From NCBI GenBank assembly GCA_937891975.1, contig CALAUA010000025.1, positions 70,749 through 134,748 on the forward strand: a DNA stretch of 64,000 nucleotides, read 5' to 3'. The stretch's first letter is position 1. The number at the start of each line of letters is the position of its first letter. A program made the position numbers and the translations under genes. Below the pieces are notes generated by a model that ran no database searches, had not been told where the DNA came from, and saw nothing but the letters and a program-made list of their open reading frames with translations. This DNA comes from an uncultured Bacteroidales bacterium (lineage in GTDB: Bacteria; Bacteroidota; Bacteroidia; Bacteroidales; Paludibacteraceae). Positions 42,564-51,401 of the stretch are shown here, in pieces.

Positions 42564-44381
42564 TTATGGTTTACATAATATCCTACATTTCATATCAGCT
42601 TCTTTACAAGCTAAAATAAAACTCGATAATAACCATATCAATTGAACAACATTTCCTTTTTGATTAATTGGTTCTTGATTTTTTAACTTGTCAAAGGCTT
42701 CTTTTAATTGCTGCTTAGAAATAAAGTTAATAGCTAAACATACTTCTTGGATACCATTAGGGGATTTCAAGACCTTTTGATATGCATTCTCTAAAGAATT
42801 GATGTCACCTTTTCGGCATACTGGAATCGCTGTGTTAGAATATTTTTTATTTCTCCAAGATTCAACCTTTTTATTTATAACACCATCTCTGATATTTCCT
42901 ATATTTTTCAAAGATTGACCAATGACAACTTGAAGAGCTGATGCTGATAATGACTTTAAAACTGCATAACATTTGGAATGTATATAAATAATTTTGTTAT
43001 TACCTATCACAATATGATCTGCATATTCATTACCTAAATCATCACAAACTATATGTGTAATAGTATCATCATCTTTATATAATTTCTCCACTTGATTGAA
43101 CATTGATGATTCCTCAAAATCTGTCGTCTCGTTATTTATATTTCCTTTTTCTGTAACAACGCCAACAAAGCTGTCATGTGGTTCAAATATATCAAGTATT
43201 GAATCAAGATTTTCTAATATGCTAGCATCATGATATAATTGAGCATTCGTATATGTATAATTTATTTCATCGAAGCCAATTAAATAGCATTTTTTTCGAT
43301 TAATGTAAGATATTAATCCTTCTTTCTTTTCATATTCGTCACTTAAACATAAACGGCTTATTTTCCCTTTGGATTTCAAAGAAAGTGCAGTATCTGATTT
43401 TTGAACATATAACTGATTCGCCAGTTTTTTCACATTAAATTGATTAGTATCATTTTGTTCCGAAACTAATTCAAATGGATCTAAATATTTTTCTAGCAAT
43501 TTAGAAATTTCTATTTCCACTAAACTATCATCTTCTTTTCTATAGAGCAGAGTACGTCCTTCTCTTTCCACCAAATTCAGCAATTCATAAAAGTCGATGA
43601 ACAAATATTTAGGTACTAATAGGTCCTTTAAATCACTCCAGTTTACAGCATGAGCAAAACTATTTAGCATAGTTTTAGAGATATCATATGGATTTTTAAT
43701 AAAATCTATGATAGAACGACACCAAGCACACAATTCATTAATCGTCACTTTACAACCTAATTTACTCAAATGTGATGTTGAAAAAGAAATTGAAACAGTT
43801 TGATCTGGTCTTTGTATCTTTGTTGTCTTAACAACACTATTTCCAACATTATAGCGTGGTAATGAGTTGGATAGATTTTTTCCTTCAAAAGATTTATTTC
43901 TAATAGCATCTGATACTAATAAGGAATTTGTCATTTTAAGTTGTATAAATCTTGAATCATCAGATAATACAGAGCCAGCTAACTTAGACGTTTGAATTGG
44001 AGTCAAATCACTATGGAGTGTTTTTAAAGAAGGGACATGGCGATACAACAAAACGATATAATTTTCTATTTCTATAACCAACAGATATCCTATTAATTTT
44101 TCTTGAGGTATTGGCGTAATACTCAAATTTGATAAAAATGTCGGTATATTATCGTAAGAAAACACTAATAAAGAAGCACGTGAATCAAAGTCATCAAACT
44201 TATGACGTATAATATTTACTAAAGAACTACCTCCTTTAGTTCTTATTTCCTTTGTAATTTTCCTAAAGCATTCTCCTATGATTTTTCTTGAAATTCCATC
44301 AGGAGACTTGTAGAAATATCCACTTGCATTTACTTCAAAATTATCTATATAATCTTGCTGTTTCGGTGTTAATTGCGCCAT
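42564..44381 (-). CDS. Uncharacterised 605-aa protein, likely partner of the PIN-like gene
   Basis: 605 aa from MAQLTPKQQDYIDNF. An in-frame ATG ten codons up (44411) is possible but would translate a C8 tract. No signal peptide or membrane helices. Residues about 440-480 contain CDDLGNEYADHIVI, then KIIYIHSKCYAV: spacing of an E, a D and a (H)xK resembles a degenerate PD-(D/E)XK nuclease core, a suggestion only. Very AT-rich, like the neighbouring defence genes. The purine-rich stretch before the ATG could act as a ribosome binding site. Confidence 0.6.
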   Translation of the reverse strand: MAQLTPKQQDYIDNFEVNASGYFYKSPDGISRKIIGECFRKITKEIRTKGGSSLVNIIRHKFDDFDSRASLLVFSYDNIPTFLSNLSITPIPQEKLIGYLLVIEIENYIVLLYRHVPSLKTLHSDLTPIQTSKLAGSVLSDDSRFIQLKMTNSLLVSDAIRNKSFEGKNLSNSLPRYNVGNSVVKTTKIQRPDQTVSISFSTSHLSKLGCKVTINELCAWCRSIIDFIKNPYDISKTMLNSFAHAVNWSDLKDLLVPKYLFIDFYELLNLVEREGRTLLYRKEDDSLVEIEISKLLEKYLDPFELVSEQNDTNQFNVKKLANQLYVQKSDTALSLKSKGKISRLCLSDEYEKKEGLISYINRKKCYLIGFDEINYTYTNAQLYHDASILENLDSILDIFEPHDSFVGVVTEKGNINNETTDFEESSMFNQVEKLYKDDDTITHIVCDDLGNEYADHIVIGNNKIIYIHSKCYAVLKSLSASALQVVIGQSLKNIGNIRDGVINKKVESWRNKKYSNTAIPVCRKGDINSLENAYQKVLKSPNGIQEVCLAINFISKQQLKEAFDKLKNQEPINQKGNVVQLIWLLSSFILACKEADMKCRILCKP

Positions 44382-44390
44382 GCTCTCTCC

Positions 44391-44398
44391 TCCCCCCC
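44391..44398. repeat. C8 tract at the 5' end of the 605-aa gene
   Basis: Eight C on the plus strand (gene strand GAGGGGGGGGAGGAGAG) between the two candidate ATGs; length change would alter the N-terminal frame or the ribosome binding region. Confidence 0.7.
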
Positions 44399-44411
44399 CT
44401 CCTCGGGGCAT

Positions 44412-44799
44412 TAAAAGTTAATGTTTATTTTTCCCAGCTTACTACGTTTTGCCACAGGTGCCAAAGGCAAATGTGAAAGCGGCACGGGGTGCCGCGAGGC
44501 AAAATCTAGTGTATTCCGAAGGACTATGGATATTCCGAAGGACATCGTAAAATAGTGGTAGTAAGTAGCAGCATGCTACGATAGTGAATGGTAGATTGGG
44601 CGATGGGAAGTTTACTTACACAATCGACCAAGATAGCATGCACAAGAGATATGAGCATCATATCTCAACTACCACAATAATCCTGGAATTGTCAATAATT
44701 GTCAACCAAGTTGTCACTAATTGTCTTAAACAATCCCCCGTTATTTTTAATTATTTTTGCAGCTCGGTACGAGCGTATTTTTGTTCATAGAAAACTCCC
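44412..44799. other. Non-coding stretch with short direct repeats
   Basis: No convincing gene. Two copies of ATTCCGAAGGAC (around 44514 and 44533) and an AATTGTC-type degenerate heptamer run (44694-44735). Confidence 0.55.
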
Positions 44800-45012
44800 C
44801 TACCTCAAAATTCGCCTTAGTTCTTTTTGCATGTCTGCTTCGATGGCCTTATAGATAAGCGATTCAGATTCGCGAAGGACTTCCTTGCGGAAGGCTTCAC
44901 AGCAACAATTTATATCCAAGCGGTCACGCAACATACGTATCTGTGGAGGCAATTGGTGTTCTGGACAAACACGCCTCATCAGCTTATCACGAATTGGGTT
45001 AAGATCTATCAT
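44800..45012 (-). CDS. Small hypothetical protein
   Basis: 70 aa from MIDLNPIRDKLMRRVCPEHQ. Charged, helical, with a Cys cluster (DINCCCEAF) and a basic tail (KELRRILR). Composition is protein-like, but no family is recognised. An inverted repeat (45028-45083) lies between it and the secreted protein gene upstream. Confidence 0.45.
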   Translation of the reverse strand: MIDLNPIRDKLMRRVCPEHQLPPQIRMLRDRLDINCCCEAFRKEVLRESESLIYKAIEADMQKELRRILR

Positions 45013-45027
45013 AATTTTTACAAGCAT

Positions 45028-45083
45028 CCTCCCGCTCCATCGCTATACCTTTAATATATACGCGATAGCCACAGAGCGGGAGG
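45028..45083. terminator. Inverted repeat CCTCCCGCTC/GAGCGGGAGG
   Basis: Perfect 10-bp arms (45028-45037, 45074-45083) with a 36-nt loop, just downstream of the secreted-protein gene on the minus strand. Could terminate that transcript; lacks an obvious U-run. Confidence 0.5.
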
Positions 45084-45095
45084 CACATTCATACA

Positions 45096-45476
45096 TTATT
45101 CTACTACAAAATCACCAGCATAGGTAACACCATTCACTACCACATACGCGGTATATGTACCTGGATCTGGTATGTCAAAGGACGCTTGACCAATGATGTC
45201 CTCGTCAATGATGACATCACCAATCTCTGGATCAATCACAATCACTTGACCTACACCACCATCTACGATGCCAATATTCAAATCATCGCCATCAATACCG
45301 CCAACAACGCGAGTTGGATCAGGACTTCCACCTCCTCCAGCACCTTCATCAGGATCATCCAATGGCATCACGGCATACACATCGTAAAATAGAATAGGTG
45401 TACCAGCCACACTAACTGCGTACACACTGCTCATACCAATAAGGTACATAGCCAATAGAAAGATTGTCTTTTTCAT
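45096..45476 (-). CDS. Small secreted protein (DUF3244-like?)
   Basis: 126 aa with a clear signal peptide, MKKTIFLLAMYLIGMSSVYA. The mature part is acidic and Gly/Asp-rich (DDPDEGAGGGGSPDPTR) and ends GTYTAYVVVNGVTYAGDFVV, a beta-strand tail like that of small Bacteroidetes periplasmic proteins of the DUF3244 type. A second ATG two codons upstream (45482) is possible. It is downstream of, and probably controlled with, the TPR/HTH regulator. Function unknown. Confidence 0.65.
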   Translation of the reverse strand: MKKTIFLLAMYLIGMSSVYAVSVAGTPILFYDVYAVMPLDDPDEGAGGGGSPDPTRVVGGIDGDDLNIGIVDGGVGQVIVIDPEIGDVIIDEDIIGQASFDIPDPGTYTAYVVVNGVTYAGDFVVE

Positions 45477-45507
45477 AAGCATATAATTTTTAGTTAATAT
45501 TTTTTTG

Positions 45508-45538
45508 CAAAGGTACAGCAAATTCACCACATATCAAA
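45508..45538 (-). promoter_or_regulatory. Promoter of the secreted protein gene
   Basis: Minus strand TTTG, 19 nt, TACCTTTG (-7 at 45508-45515), 32 nt upstream of the start codon. Confidence 0.75.
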
Positions 45539-45625
45539 GAAAAGATAGTGGAAAAAGAAACTTATAATCCGCTGATTATCAATAATCACAGTGGATTTTA
45601 ACAAAAATATAAGAATATCAAAAAA

Positions 45626-47065
45626 CTATGATACAAGAAAATTTAGCAAAAACTCGCGTAAACCACTAGATTGAGTACCAAGTTGCTTTGCAATTTTATT
45701 CTTCGTTTTGCTAATCGTATTTGGTTGCACATGCAGATATGCCGCCATCTTCTCACGCGAATATTCTAGTATAACCATCAAACATATTTGCTGTTCGTGT
45801 TCACTCAAATGATAACGATCCTCTAAACGATAGAAGATGTTTTCGCAGTAGGTATTTGCATGAACACGTAATTTACGAGAATCTTTCCATAAATTAGTAT
45901 CGGTGAAATAAATAGAGTTATCAAATAGTTTTTTCTCCAATAGTTTGCGCCTATCTATTCTTTGTTCTTCTTGCACTTGTAATATATTGGCATTACTATT
46001 TAATAGACGCTTGCGATGTTTATATAAAATATAAGTAATCAAGATTAACAAACAAATTAGTATGATTCCGCTGAATATACACCAATTTATCAAATCATAA
46101 GGATGCGGATTTTCTAGATATGTTTTTATTTTATTAGAAGCCTCAGCATATAAAACTGAATAATATTGCAGTTTGCGGTCTTCGTCTTTACGCAAATAAG
46201 AATAATTTGCTATTTCTTGAGCATGGTCCTTGTGTTCCACATGCTTGAGTAAACAATAATATGCATTGGTTCTATATACAGGATTAGATGTATTATCAAG
46301 GATATAATTTGCATATTCAGTGGACATTGAATATCTATGCAAATGTGCATATGACTGCATTATTTTCATATAACTATAGCATCTCGCTTCTATATTACGT
46401 GGATAGTCTTTGATACTAAGAAGCATAACCAATGCAGAGTCATATATTTGTTGATTATATAATGATAATGCTTGAACATCCACCATTCTCGCATAATATA
46501 CACTATCAACATCGTAATTAGATGCTAACAGCAACACACTATCTGCTTTATTATATTTTCCTAAATTCACATATTGCTCCGCAACATTTAGTAGATTATG
46601 AGTATAGTACCATATATTATCACTCTTTTGGTGTGCATCACATGCTCTTTCATAAAACTCCAACGCCTCTGCGAAACTACTATCTTGTTTGCATATAAAT
46701 CCCATGCACGAATTTATACGACCACGAAGCACAAGGTCTGTTGTTTGCAAACGATCTGCTTCAATATAATAATCAGCAGCCGCAGCAAAATCATGGCAAT
46801 AATCATCCATATTCCGCCCCATCAGGTAGTATGCTTCTGCTAGTTCATCCTTGGCTATCACACGTCCGACTGGGTTATCCAATGTGTTGATCACCTCAGT
46901 TAATACCGCTGTATCCTGCATAATCTCTCCCTTCGCCAGCAACCTCTCTGCCTCTGCGATCACCCCCTTCGCCTCACGCCAACGCGCACACGAAGTGCAG
47001 CTCATCACGAGCAAAGCAACAAGCAGCATCTTGCCAATATGTCTCAATCGTATAAGCGTTAACAT
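45626..47065 (-). CDS. Membrane-anchored TPR / LuxR-type HTH regulator
   Basis: 479 aa. N-terminal lipoprotein-like leader (MLLVALLVMSCTSC), TPR-like helical repeats through about residue 300, one membrane helix (FSGIILICLLILITYILY), coiled coil, and a C-terminal helix-turn-helix (SEHEQQICLMVILEYSREKM, then HVQPNTISKTKNKIAKQLG). This layout is common in Bacteroidetes regulators that sense periplasmic signals and bind DNA or partner proteins. It precedes the secreted protein gene and may control it or the flanking sugar genes. Two in-frame starts are possible (residues 1 and 13). Confidence 0.8.
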   Translation of the reverse strand: MLTLIRLRHIGKMLLVALLVMSCTSCARWREAKGVIAEAERLLAKGEIMQDTAVLTEVINTLDNPVGRVIAKDELAEAYYLMGRNMDDYCHDFAAAADYYIEADRLQTTDLVLRGRINSCMGFICKQDSSFAEALEFYERACDAHQKSDNIWYYTHNLLNVAEQYVNLGKYNKADSVLLLASNYDVDSVYYARMVDVQALSLYNQQIYDSALVMLLSIKDYPRNIEARCYSYMKIMQSYAHLHRYSMSTEYANYILDNTSNPVYRTNAYYCLLKHVEHKDHAQEIANYSYLRKDEDRKLQYYSVLYAEASNKIKTYLENPHPYDLINWCIFSGIILICLLILITYILYKHRKRLLNSNANILQVQEEQRIDRRKLLEKKLFDNSIYFTDTNLWKDSRKLRVHANTYCENIFYRLEDRYHLSEHEQQICLMVILEYSREKMAAYLHVQPNTISKTKNKIAKQLGTQSSGLREFLLNFLVS

Positions 47066-47074
47066 CTATTTTTT

Positions 47075-47180
47075 ATTTCCTTGCCTCATTACCTCATAAC
47101 CTCATCGCCTTATCGCCTATAACGGCACCCCCAGCCTCTACACTTTACACCCTACACCCTACACTAGCAGCAATGCTGCC
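47075..47180. repeat. Composite heptamer/stem-loop element downstream of gmd
   Basis: CCTCATTA/CCTCATAA/CCTCATCG units, a core ending CCCCCAGCCTCTACAC shared with the FemAB-like gene elements, ACACCCT units, then stem-loop GCAGCaatGCTGC (47167-47179). Confidence 0.85.
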
Positions 47181-47219
47181 CAGGCTGCCTAAAAGGAGTT
47201 GAAGAGCATGGATGATGAA

Positions 47220-48323
47220 CTACTTCACAATTCCCCTCTCGAGGTACTCGGCGAGGTTCACGCGAGCTTGCTCCGCGGCGTGATCCGCAGCTACCTTCTG
47301 CATGTCGTGTCTCACCATCAGTCTTACCAATTCCTCGAAGCTAGTCTTCGCTGGGTTCCAGCCCAACGCCTTCTTCGCTTTCATTGGGTCACCCCACAAG
47401 TTCACCACATCCGTTGGACGGTAGAAGTCCGCACTCACCTCGATCAAGGTCTTACCCACTAACTCCTCTGGACCTGCCACGCAGACACCTTTCTCATCCG
47501 CACCTTCGCCACGGAACTCCAAGGTGATACCCACCTCCTTGAACGCCAAGTCGCAGAACTCGCGCACCGAGTGCTGCTCACCCGTAGCAATCACAAAGTC
47601 CTCTGGTGTCTCGTGCTGGAGGATGAGCCACATACACTCCACATAATCCTTCGCATACCCCCAGTCGCGGAGCGATGAGAGGTTGCCCAAGTAGAGCTTA
47701 TCTTGCTTGCCCTGCGCAATACGCGCAGCCGCTAAGGTGATCTTGCGGGTCACGAAAGTCTCCCCACGGCGCTCTGACTCGTGGTTGAAAAGAATACCTG
47801 AGCAGCAGAACATGTTATATGCCTCGCGGTACTCCTTCACAATCCAATAGCCATACAATTTCGCCACCGCGTAGGGCGAGTATGGGTGGAATGGTGTATT
47901 CTCGTTTTGTGGCACCTCCTCCACCTTGCCATAGAGCTCGGAGGTGGATGCCTGATAGATACGGCAGGTATCGGCTAGTCCGCATGCGCGCACGGCCTCC
48001 AGGATACGCAGTACGCCTACGGCGTCAATGTCGGCAGTGAACTCAGGTGAGTCGAAACTGACCTGCACATGGCTCTGTGCTGCGAGGTTGTAGATCTCAT
48101 CGGGGCGCACCTTACCAATAACCTTGATGAGTCCCATGGAGTCGGACATATCGGCATAGTGAAGGTGGAAATGAGGTTGACCCTCGAGGTGAGCAATGCG
48201 CTCACGAAAATCCACGCTGCTACGACGGATGATACCATGCACCTCGTAGCCTTTGTCCAATAGAAACTCGCTCAAATACGAGCCATCTTGTCCTGTTACA
48301 CCAGTTATTAATGCTGTTTTCAT
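47220..48323 (-). CDS. gmd: GDP-mannose 4,6-dehydratase
   Basis: 367-aa extended SDR making GDP-4-keto-6-deoxymannose. GVTGQDGSYLSEFLLDKGYE at the N-terminus with NADP-binding, HGIIRRSS, active-site YAVAKLYGYWIVKEYREAY (Tyr-Lys) and LNLGNLSSLRDWGYAKDYVE-like YLGNLSSLRDWGYAKDYVE. Family length as expected. With the adjacent Fcl it supplies GDP-L-fucose; the intermediate could also feed other sugars. Cytosolic. Confidence 0.95.
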   Translation of the reverse strand: MKTALITGVTGQDGSYLSEFLLDKGYEVHGIIRRSSVDFRERIAHLEGQPHFHLHYADMSDSMGLIKVIGKVRPDEIYNLAAQSHVQVSFDSPEFTADIDAVGVLRILEAVRACGLADTCRIYQASTSELYGKVEEVPQNENTPFHPYSPYAVAKLYGYWIVKEYREAYNMFCCSGILFNHESERRGETFVTRKITLAAARIAQGKQDKLYLGNLSSLRDWGYAKDYVECMWLILQHETPEDFVIATGEQHSVREFCDLAFKEVGITLEFRGEGADEKGVCVAGPEELVGKTLIEVSADFYRPTDVVNLWGDPMKAKKALGWNPAKTSFEELVRLMVRHDMQKVAADHAAEQARVNLAEYLERGIVK

Positions 48324-48384
48324 ATATTCTTGTTTTTTGTTTTCTAGTTATCCGAGTGCTAATAGTCGGCTAATTCCTTAACTC

Positions 48385-48445
48385 GCTCATTCATTTTTTA
48401 ACGACAATTAGTGACAATTAAATCGTCAATTTTCGTCAATTCTAG
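48385..48445. repeat. AATTGTC-like degenerate run between gmd and fcl
   Basis: GACAATTAGTGACAATTAAA and CGTCAATTTTCGTCAATTC, similar in unit to runs at 31.98 and 44.69 kb. Confidence 0.5.
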
Positions 48446-48450
48446 GAGAA

Positions 48451-49392
48451 TTACCTCTCCGCTCTCATCGGATTCTCCAAGAAATCCTTATACGCCAATG
48501 CAATACCCTCTTCCAACTCCGTCTTGTACTTCCAACCCAAGGCTTCCGCTTTGCTTACATCCAATAATTTTCTTGGCGTACCATTAGGCCTTGTGGTATC
48601 CCACTCTATCCTTCCCTCGTAGCCCACGATTTCGGCTACCAGCTCGGTCAGGGCTTTGATAGTTAGCTCCTTGCCCGTGCCAGCATTCACAGTCTCATTG
48701 CCGCTGTAGTTGTTCATCAGGAACACGCAGAGGTTAGCCAGATCGTCCACATATAGGAACTCGCGCAGCGGACTGCCATCACCCCAGCAGGTGACCACTT
48801 CTGCCCCACTCTCCTTCGCCTCGTGGAAACGGCGGATGAGCGCAGGCAACACGTGGGAGTGCTCGGGATGGTAGTTATCGTTGGGGCCATAGAGGTTCGT
48901 TGGCATCACACTGATATAGTCGGTGCCATATTGGCGGTTGAGAAACTCGCAGTACTTCAGACCGGAGATCTTCGCCAAGGCATAGGCCTCATTGGTCTTC
49001 TCCAACTCACTTGTGAGTAGGCAGCTCTCGGTCATAGGCTGTGGAGCCAAGCGAGGATAAATGCAGCTGGAGCCTAAAAACAATAGCTTCTTGCAGCCGT
49101 TCTGCCAAGCGGAGTGGATAACGTTCATCTCGAGGATCATGTTGTCGTACATAAAGTCAGCTAGAGCAGATTGGTTAGCCACGATGCCGCCAACTTTGGC
49201 GGCAGCGAGGAAGACATATTCGGGTTTCTCACTAGCAAAAAAATGCTCTACTGCCTCTTGGCGACAGAGGTCCAGTTCCGCATGAGTGCGGGTAATGATA
49301 TTGATGTAGCCCTGGCGTTGTAACTCACGTACTATTGCGGAGCCTACCATGCCGCGGTGTCCGGCTACGTATATTTTGGATTCTTTGTTCAT
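48451..49392 (-). CDS. fcl: GDP-L-fucose synthase
   Basis: 313-aa epimerase-reductase completing GDP-L-fucose. IYVAGHRGMVGSAIVRELQ Rossmann start, FLGSSCIYP with the catalytic Ser, YALAKISGLKYCEFL (Tyr-Lys), and the PTNLYGPNDNYHPEHSHVLP segment. Paired with gmd in the same direction, as in many fucose-containing glycan loci of gut Bacteroidales. Confidence 0.95.
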   Translation of the reverse strand: MNKESKIYVAGHRGMVGSAIVRELQRQGYINIITRTHAELDLCRQEAVEHFFASEKPEYVFLAAAKVGGIVANQSALADFMYDNMILEMNVIHSAWQNGCKKLLFLGSSCIYPRLAPQPMTESCLLTSELEKTNEAYALAKISGLKYCEFLNRQYGTDYISVMPTNLYGPNDNYHPEHSHVLPALIRRFHEAKESGAEVVTCWGDGSPLREFLYVDDLANLCVFLMNNYSGNETVNAGTGKELTIKALTELVAEIVGYEGRIEWDTTRPNGTPRKLLDVSKAEALGWKYKTELEEGIALAYKDFLENPMRAER

Positions 49393-49413
49393 ATCAAATT
49401 TATTAGGTAAGTC

Positions 49414-50103
49414 TTACATTAATTCTCTATCTATATTCCCCTTCCACTGATAGTTCTTATTACCTGCTACTAATATAGGGATTAAATTAGCATGCGTAAT
49501 GATAGCATCACTATTTTTATTATGTATTCCATATGTATATGCCCAAAATGGAATATATCGTGGATGAGCCGATAAGATTTCAACATTTTTCTGTATCGAT
49601 TTTTTCAATTCTTCACACGACATCTCATTGGCAGCAGTATGTTCCCAGCCATGATGTCCTATTTCAATCAATGGGTTAGTTAGCGAAAACAATTCGTCAT
49701 ATGTCAAATACTGCTCTTTAGGCGTTTCGCGATAGGATTTACCATCCAGGTATTTTCCATTGATAAACAACGTCGCTGGTATCTTCTGTTCCTCCAGCCA
49801 AGGTAGCACCTCATTCAATGATTTATAGCCATCATCAAAGGTCAATACGGCATATTTCTTTCGACGAAACCAATCATTTTTCAAATGCTCATAAGCATCC
49901 GTTAGTGATATAAACTGATACCATTGGTTGCGCAAAGCAATTATCTTCTTTTTGAACTCATCCAATGCCATCCAATCGCATGGAAACATTGCTTCTGCAT
50001 CAAACTGCTCACACACATGGTGCAAGCAAAATACACGAATGGGTTGTAAGCGCAACTTCATCCATTTGCGCTTGATTTTTTCTATAAACTCACTTATACT
50101 CAT
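49414..50103 (-). CDS. Polysaccharide deacetylase family protein
   Basis: 229 aa with KKYAVLTFDDGYKSLNEVLP (TFDDG, metal-binding Asp) and EIGHHGWEHTAANEMS (His residues of motif 2), i.e. carbohydrate esterase family 4-like. No signal peptide, so it acts in the cytosol, perhaps on a nucleotide- or lipid-linked amino sugar or as a remodelled catalyst. Overlaps the GNAT-like gene by 4 bp (ATGA). Could expose an amine for the acyl/aminoacyl transfer by its neighbours. Confidence 0.8.
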   Translation of the reverse strand: MSISEFIEKIKRKWMKLRLQPIRVFCLHHVCEQFDAEAMFPCDWMALDEFKKKIIALRNQWYQFISLTDAYEHLKNDWFRRKKYAVLTFDDGYKSLNEVLPWLEEQKIPATLFINGKYLDGKSYRETPKEQYLTYDELFSLTNPLIEIGHHGWEHTAANEMSCEELKKSIQKNVEILSAHPRYIPFWAYTYGIHNKNSDAIITHANLIPILVAGNKNYQWKGNIDRELM

Positions 50104-51155
50104 ACAAATACATCTCCATCTCCTAATTGAATATTTTTATCTTTGGCTTCGAACCAACTAGGATAGCTAAATGACTGTTTTTCTTCAACATATTTAGTAG
50201 TCAGCATCAAAGATTTTAGCCATTGTGCAAATGTCTTATCTATGGTTTGTATTGACTGTGCTTTCAACAATATAATATGCTCTGCTATCGCTTCAAAAAC
50301 ATCTTGTACGAAGTTTTGTTCATAATACAAGTACTTCAAAGAGAATTGCCCATTCATCATTCGATACAAAAATACACCCACCAATTTACTATATTTCCAA
50401 ACTTGAACTAACTGCAAAGCATATGATTGAACCATAGATGAGAATTCCAAAGATTTATCTACTCGGTTAATCAATGGCGAAAACTGCATAAATGGATACG
50501 AAATAATCCAATTAAGCGTAGCTTGAGAGCGCACAAACACATCTCTCGTAGCGTTATTTGTAATAAAGCGATATGTTGTATCATCCACATAACTAACATA
50601 TCGGAGGATATAGTTGTTTTTAGCGATTTTCTGCAATAGATTTTTGCGACGAATACCGCACTGCCATTGGTTAATACAATTAACCATATACGCAAGCACG
50701 CCTTTCAAAGAATTACAATGTATATTCTTATGAGTAAACAAATATCGCGGAACATATCGTGTCGTCAATCCTAGATAATTAAATATGGAAACAGTCTCTT
50801 CTGCTCCATCCATGTCAAAATAATTACCTTCGCCAATTAGTTCGCACAATTGTCCAATTACAATCAATCCATATCCCTTACCCTGCACACTAGGATGGCA
50901 ATATAATGTAGAAAACCACCATATTATCCTTTTTTCTCTCTCTATCCAATCTGGAAAGGCAGCTGTATATGCTACTGGTATCTCATTTTCAAATATTGCA
51001 CATAGTACTGAATCTTCATCTTTCACATAAGGATTGTTAATGATAGCATAAGCACGTTGCGGAGCTATTATTTTGTCCGACAAGCCATCCGTTGCATAAT
51101 TGTGAATCAACCAATTGCGTAAATCTAATATGGTATAAATTTTTAAATCTGGCAT
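50100..51155 (-). CDS. GNAT-family acyltransferase-like protein
   Basis: 351 aa; N-terminal GNAT fold with the acyl-CoA/pantetheine loop CHPSVQGKGYGLIVIGQL (about residues 89-106, R/Q-x-x-G-x-G). C-terminal ~200 residues not recognised. It starts directly at the carrier-protein stop and precedes a deacetylase, so it may transfer an acyl or amino acyl group from the carrier to an amino sugar (inference). Confidence 0.6.
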   Translation of the reverse strand: MPDLKIYTILDLRNWLIHNYATDGLSDKIIAPQRAYAIINNPYVKDEDSVLCAIFENEIPVAYTAAFPDWIEREKRIIWWFSTLYCHPSVQGKGYGLIVIGQLCELIGEGNYFDMDGAEETVSIFNYLGLTTRYVPRYLFTHKNIHCNSLKGVLAYMVNCINQWQCGIRRKNLLQKIAKNNYILRYVSYVDDTTYRFITNNATRDVFVRSQATLNWIISYPFMQFSPLINRVDKSLEFSSMVQSYALQLVQVWKYSKLVGVFLYRMMNGQFSLKYLYYEQNFVQDVFEAIAEHIILLKAQSIQTIDKTFAQWLKSLMLTTKYVEEKQSFSYPSWFEAKDKNIQLGDGDVFV

Positions 51156-51397
51156 TATCCTACATGTGTTTGAATAGAATCAATTATTGCACCCATATTC
51201 TGTAATTTAAGAATCTCCATCATCTTAAACTTAAATCCGAACTGATTCTCAATCTCCGTCAAGAGCATCATAAAAGATAATGAGGTCCATGTGGGAACAT
51301 TGGATGCAGACAAATCATCTGAAATCACCAATGTATCATTCTTCAGCATTGCTTGTGCGATAGGTGTCAATTGTGATATAATTTCTTCGCGTGTCAT
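51155..51397 (-). CDS. Acyl/peptidyl carrier protein
   Basis: 80-aa carrier protein fold. The predicted phosphopantetheine serine is Ser39 in PTWTSLSFMMLL: the usual D-S-L reads T-S-L, as Thr replaces the conserved Asp. Carriers for dedicated adenylation enzymes often read W-D-S-L here, so the pair is unusual. It lies between the adenylation enzyme and the GNAT gene, with overlaps of a few bases; it should hold the thioester made by the former. Confidence 0.8.
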   Translation of the reverse strand: MTREEIISQLTPIAQAMLKNDTLVISDDLSASNVPTWTSLSFMMLLTEIENQFGFKFKMMEILKLQNMGAIIDSIQTHVG

Positions 51398-51401
51398 AGT
51401 G

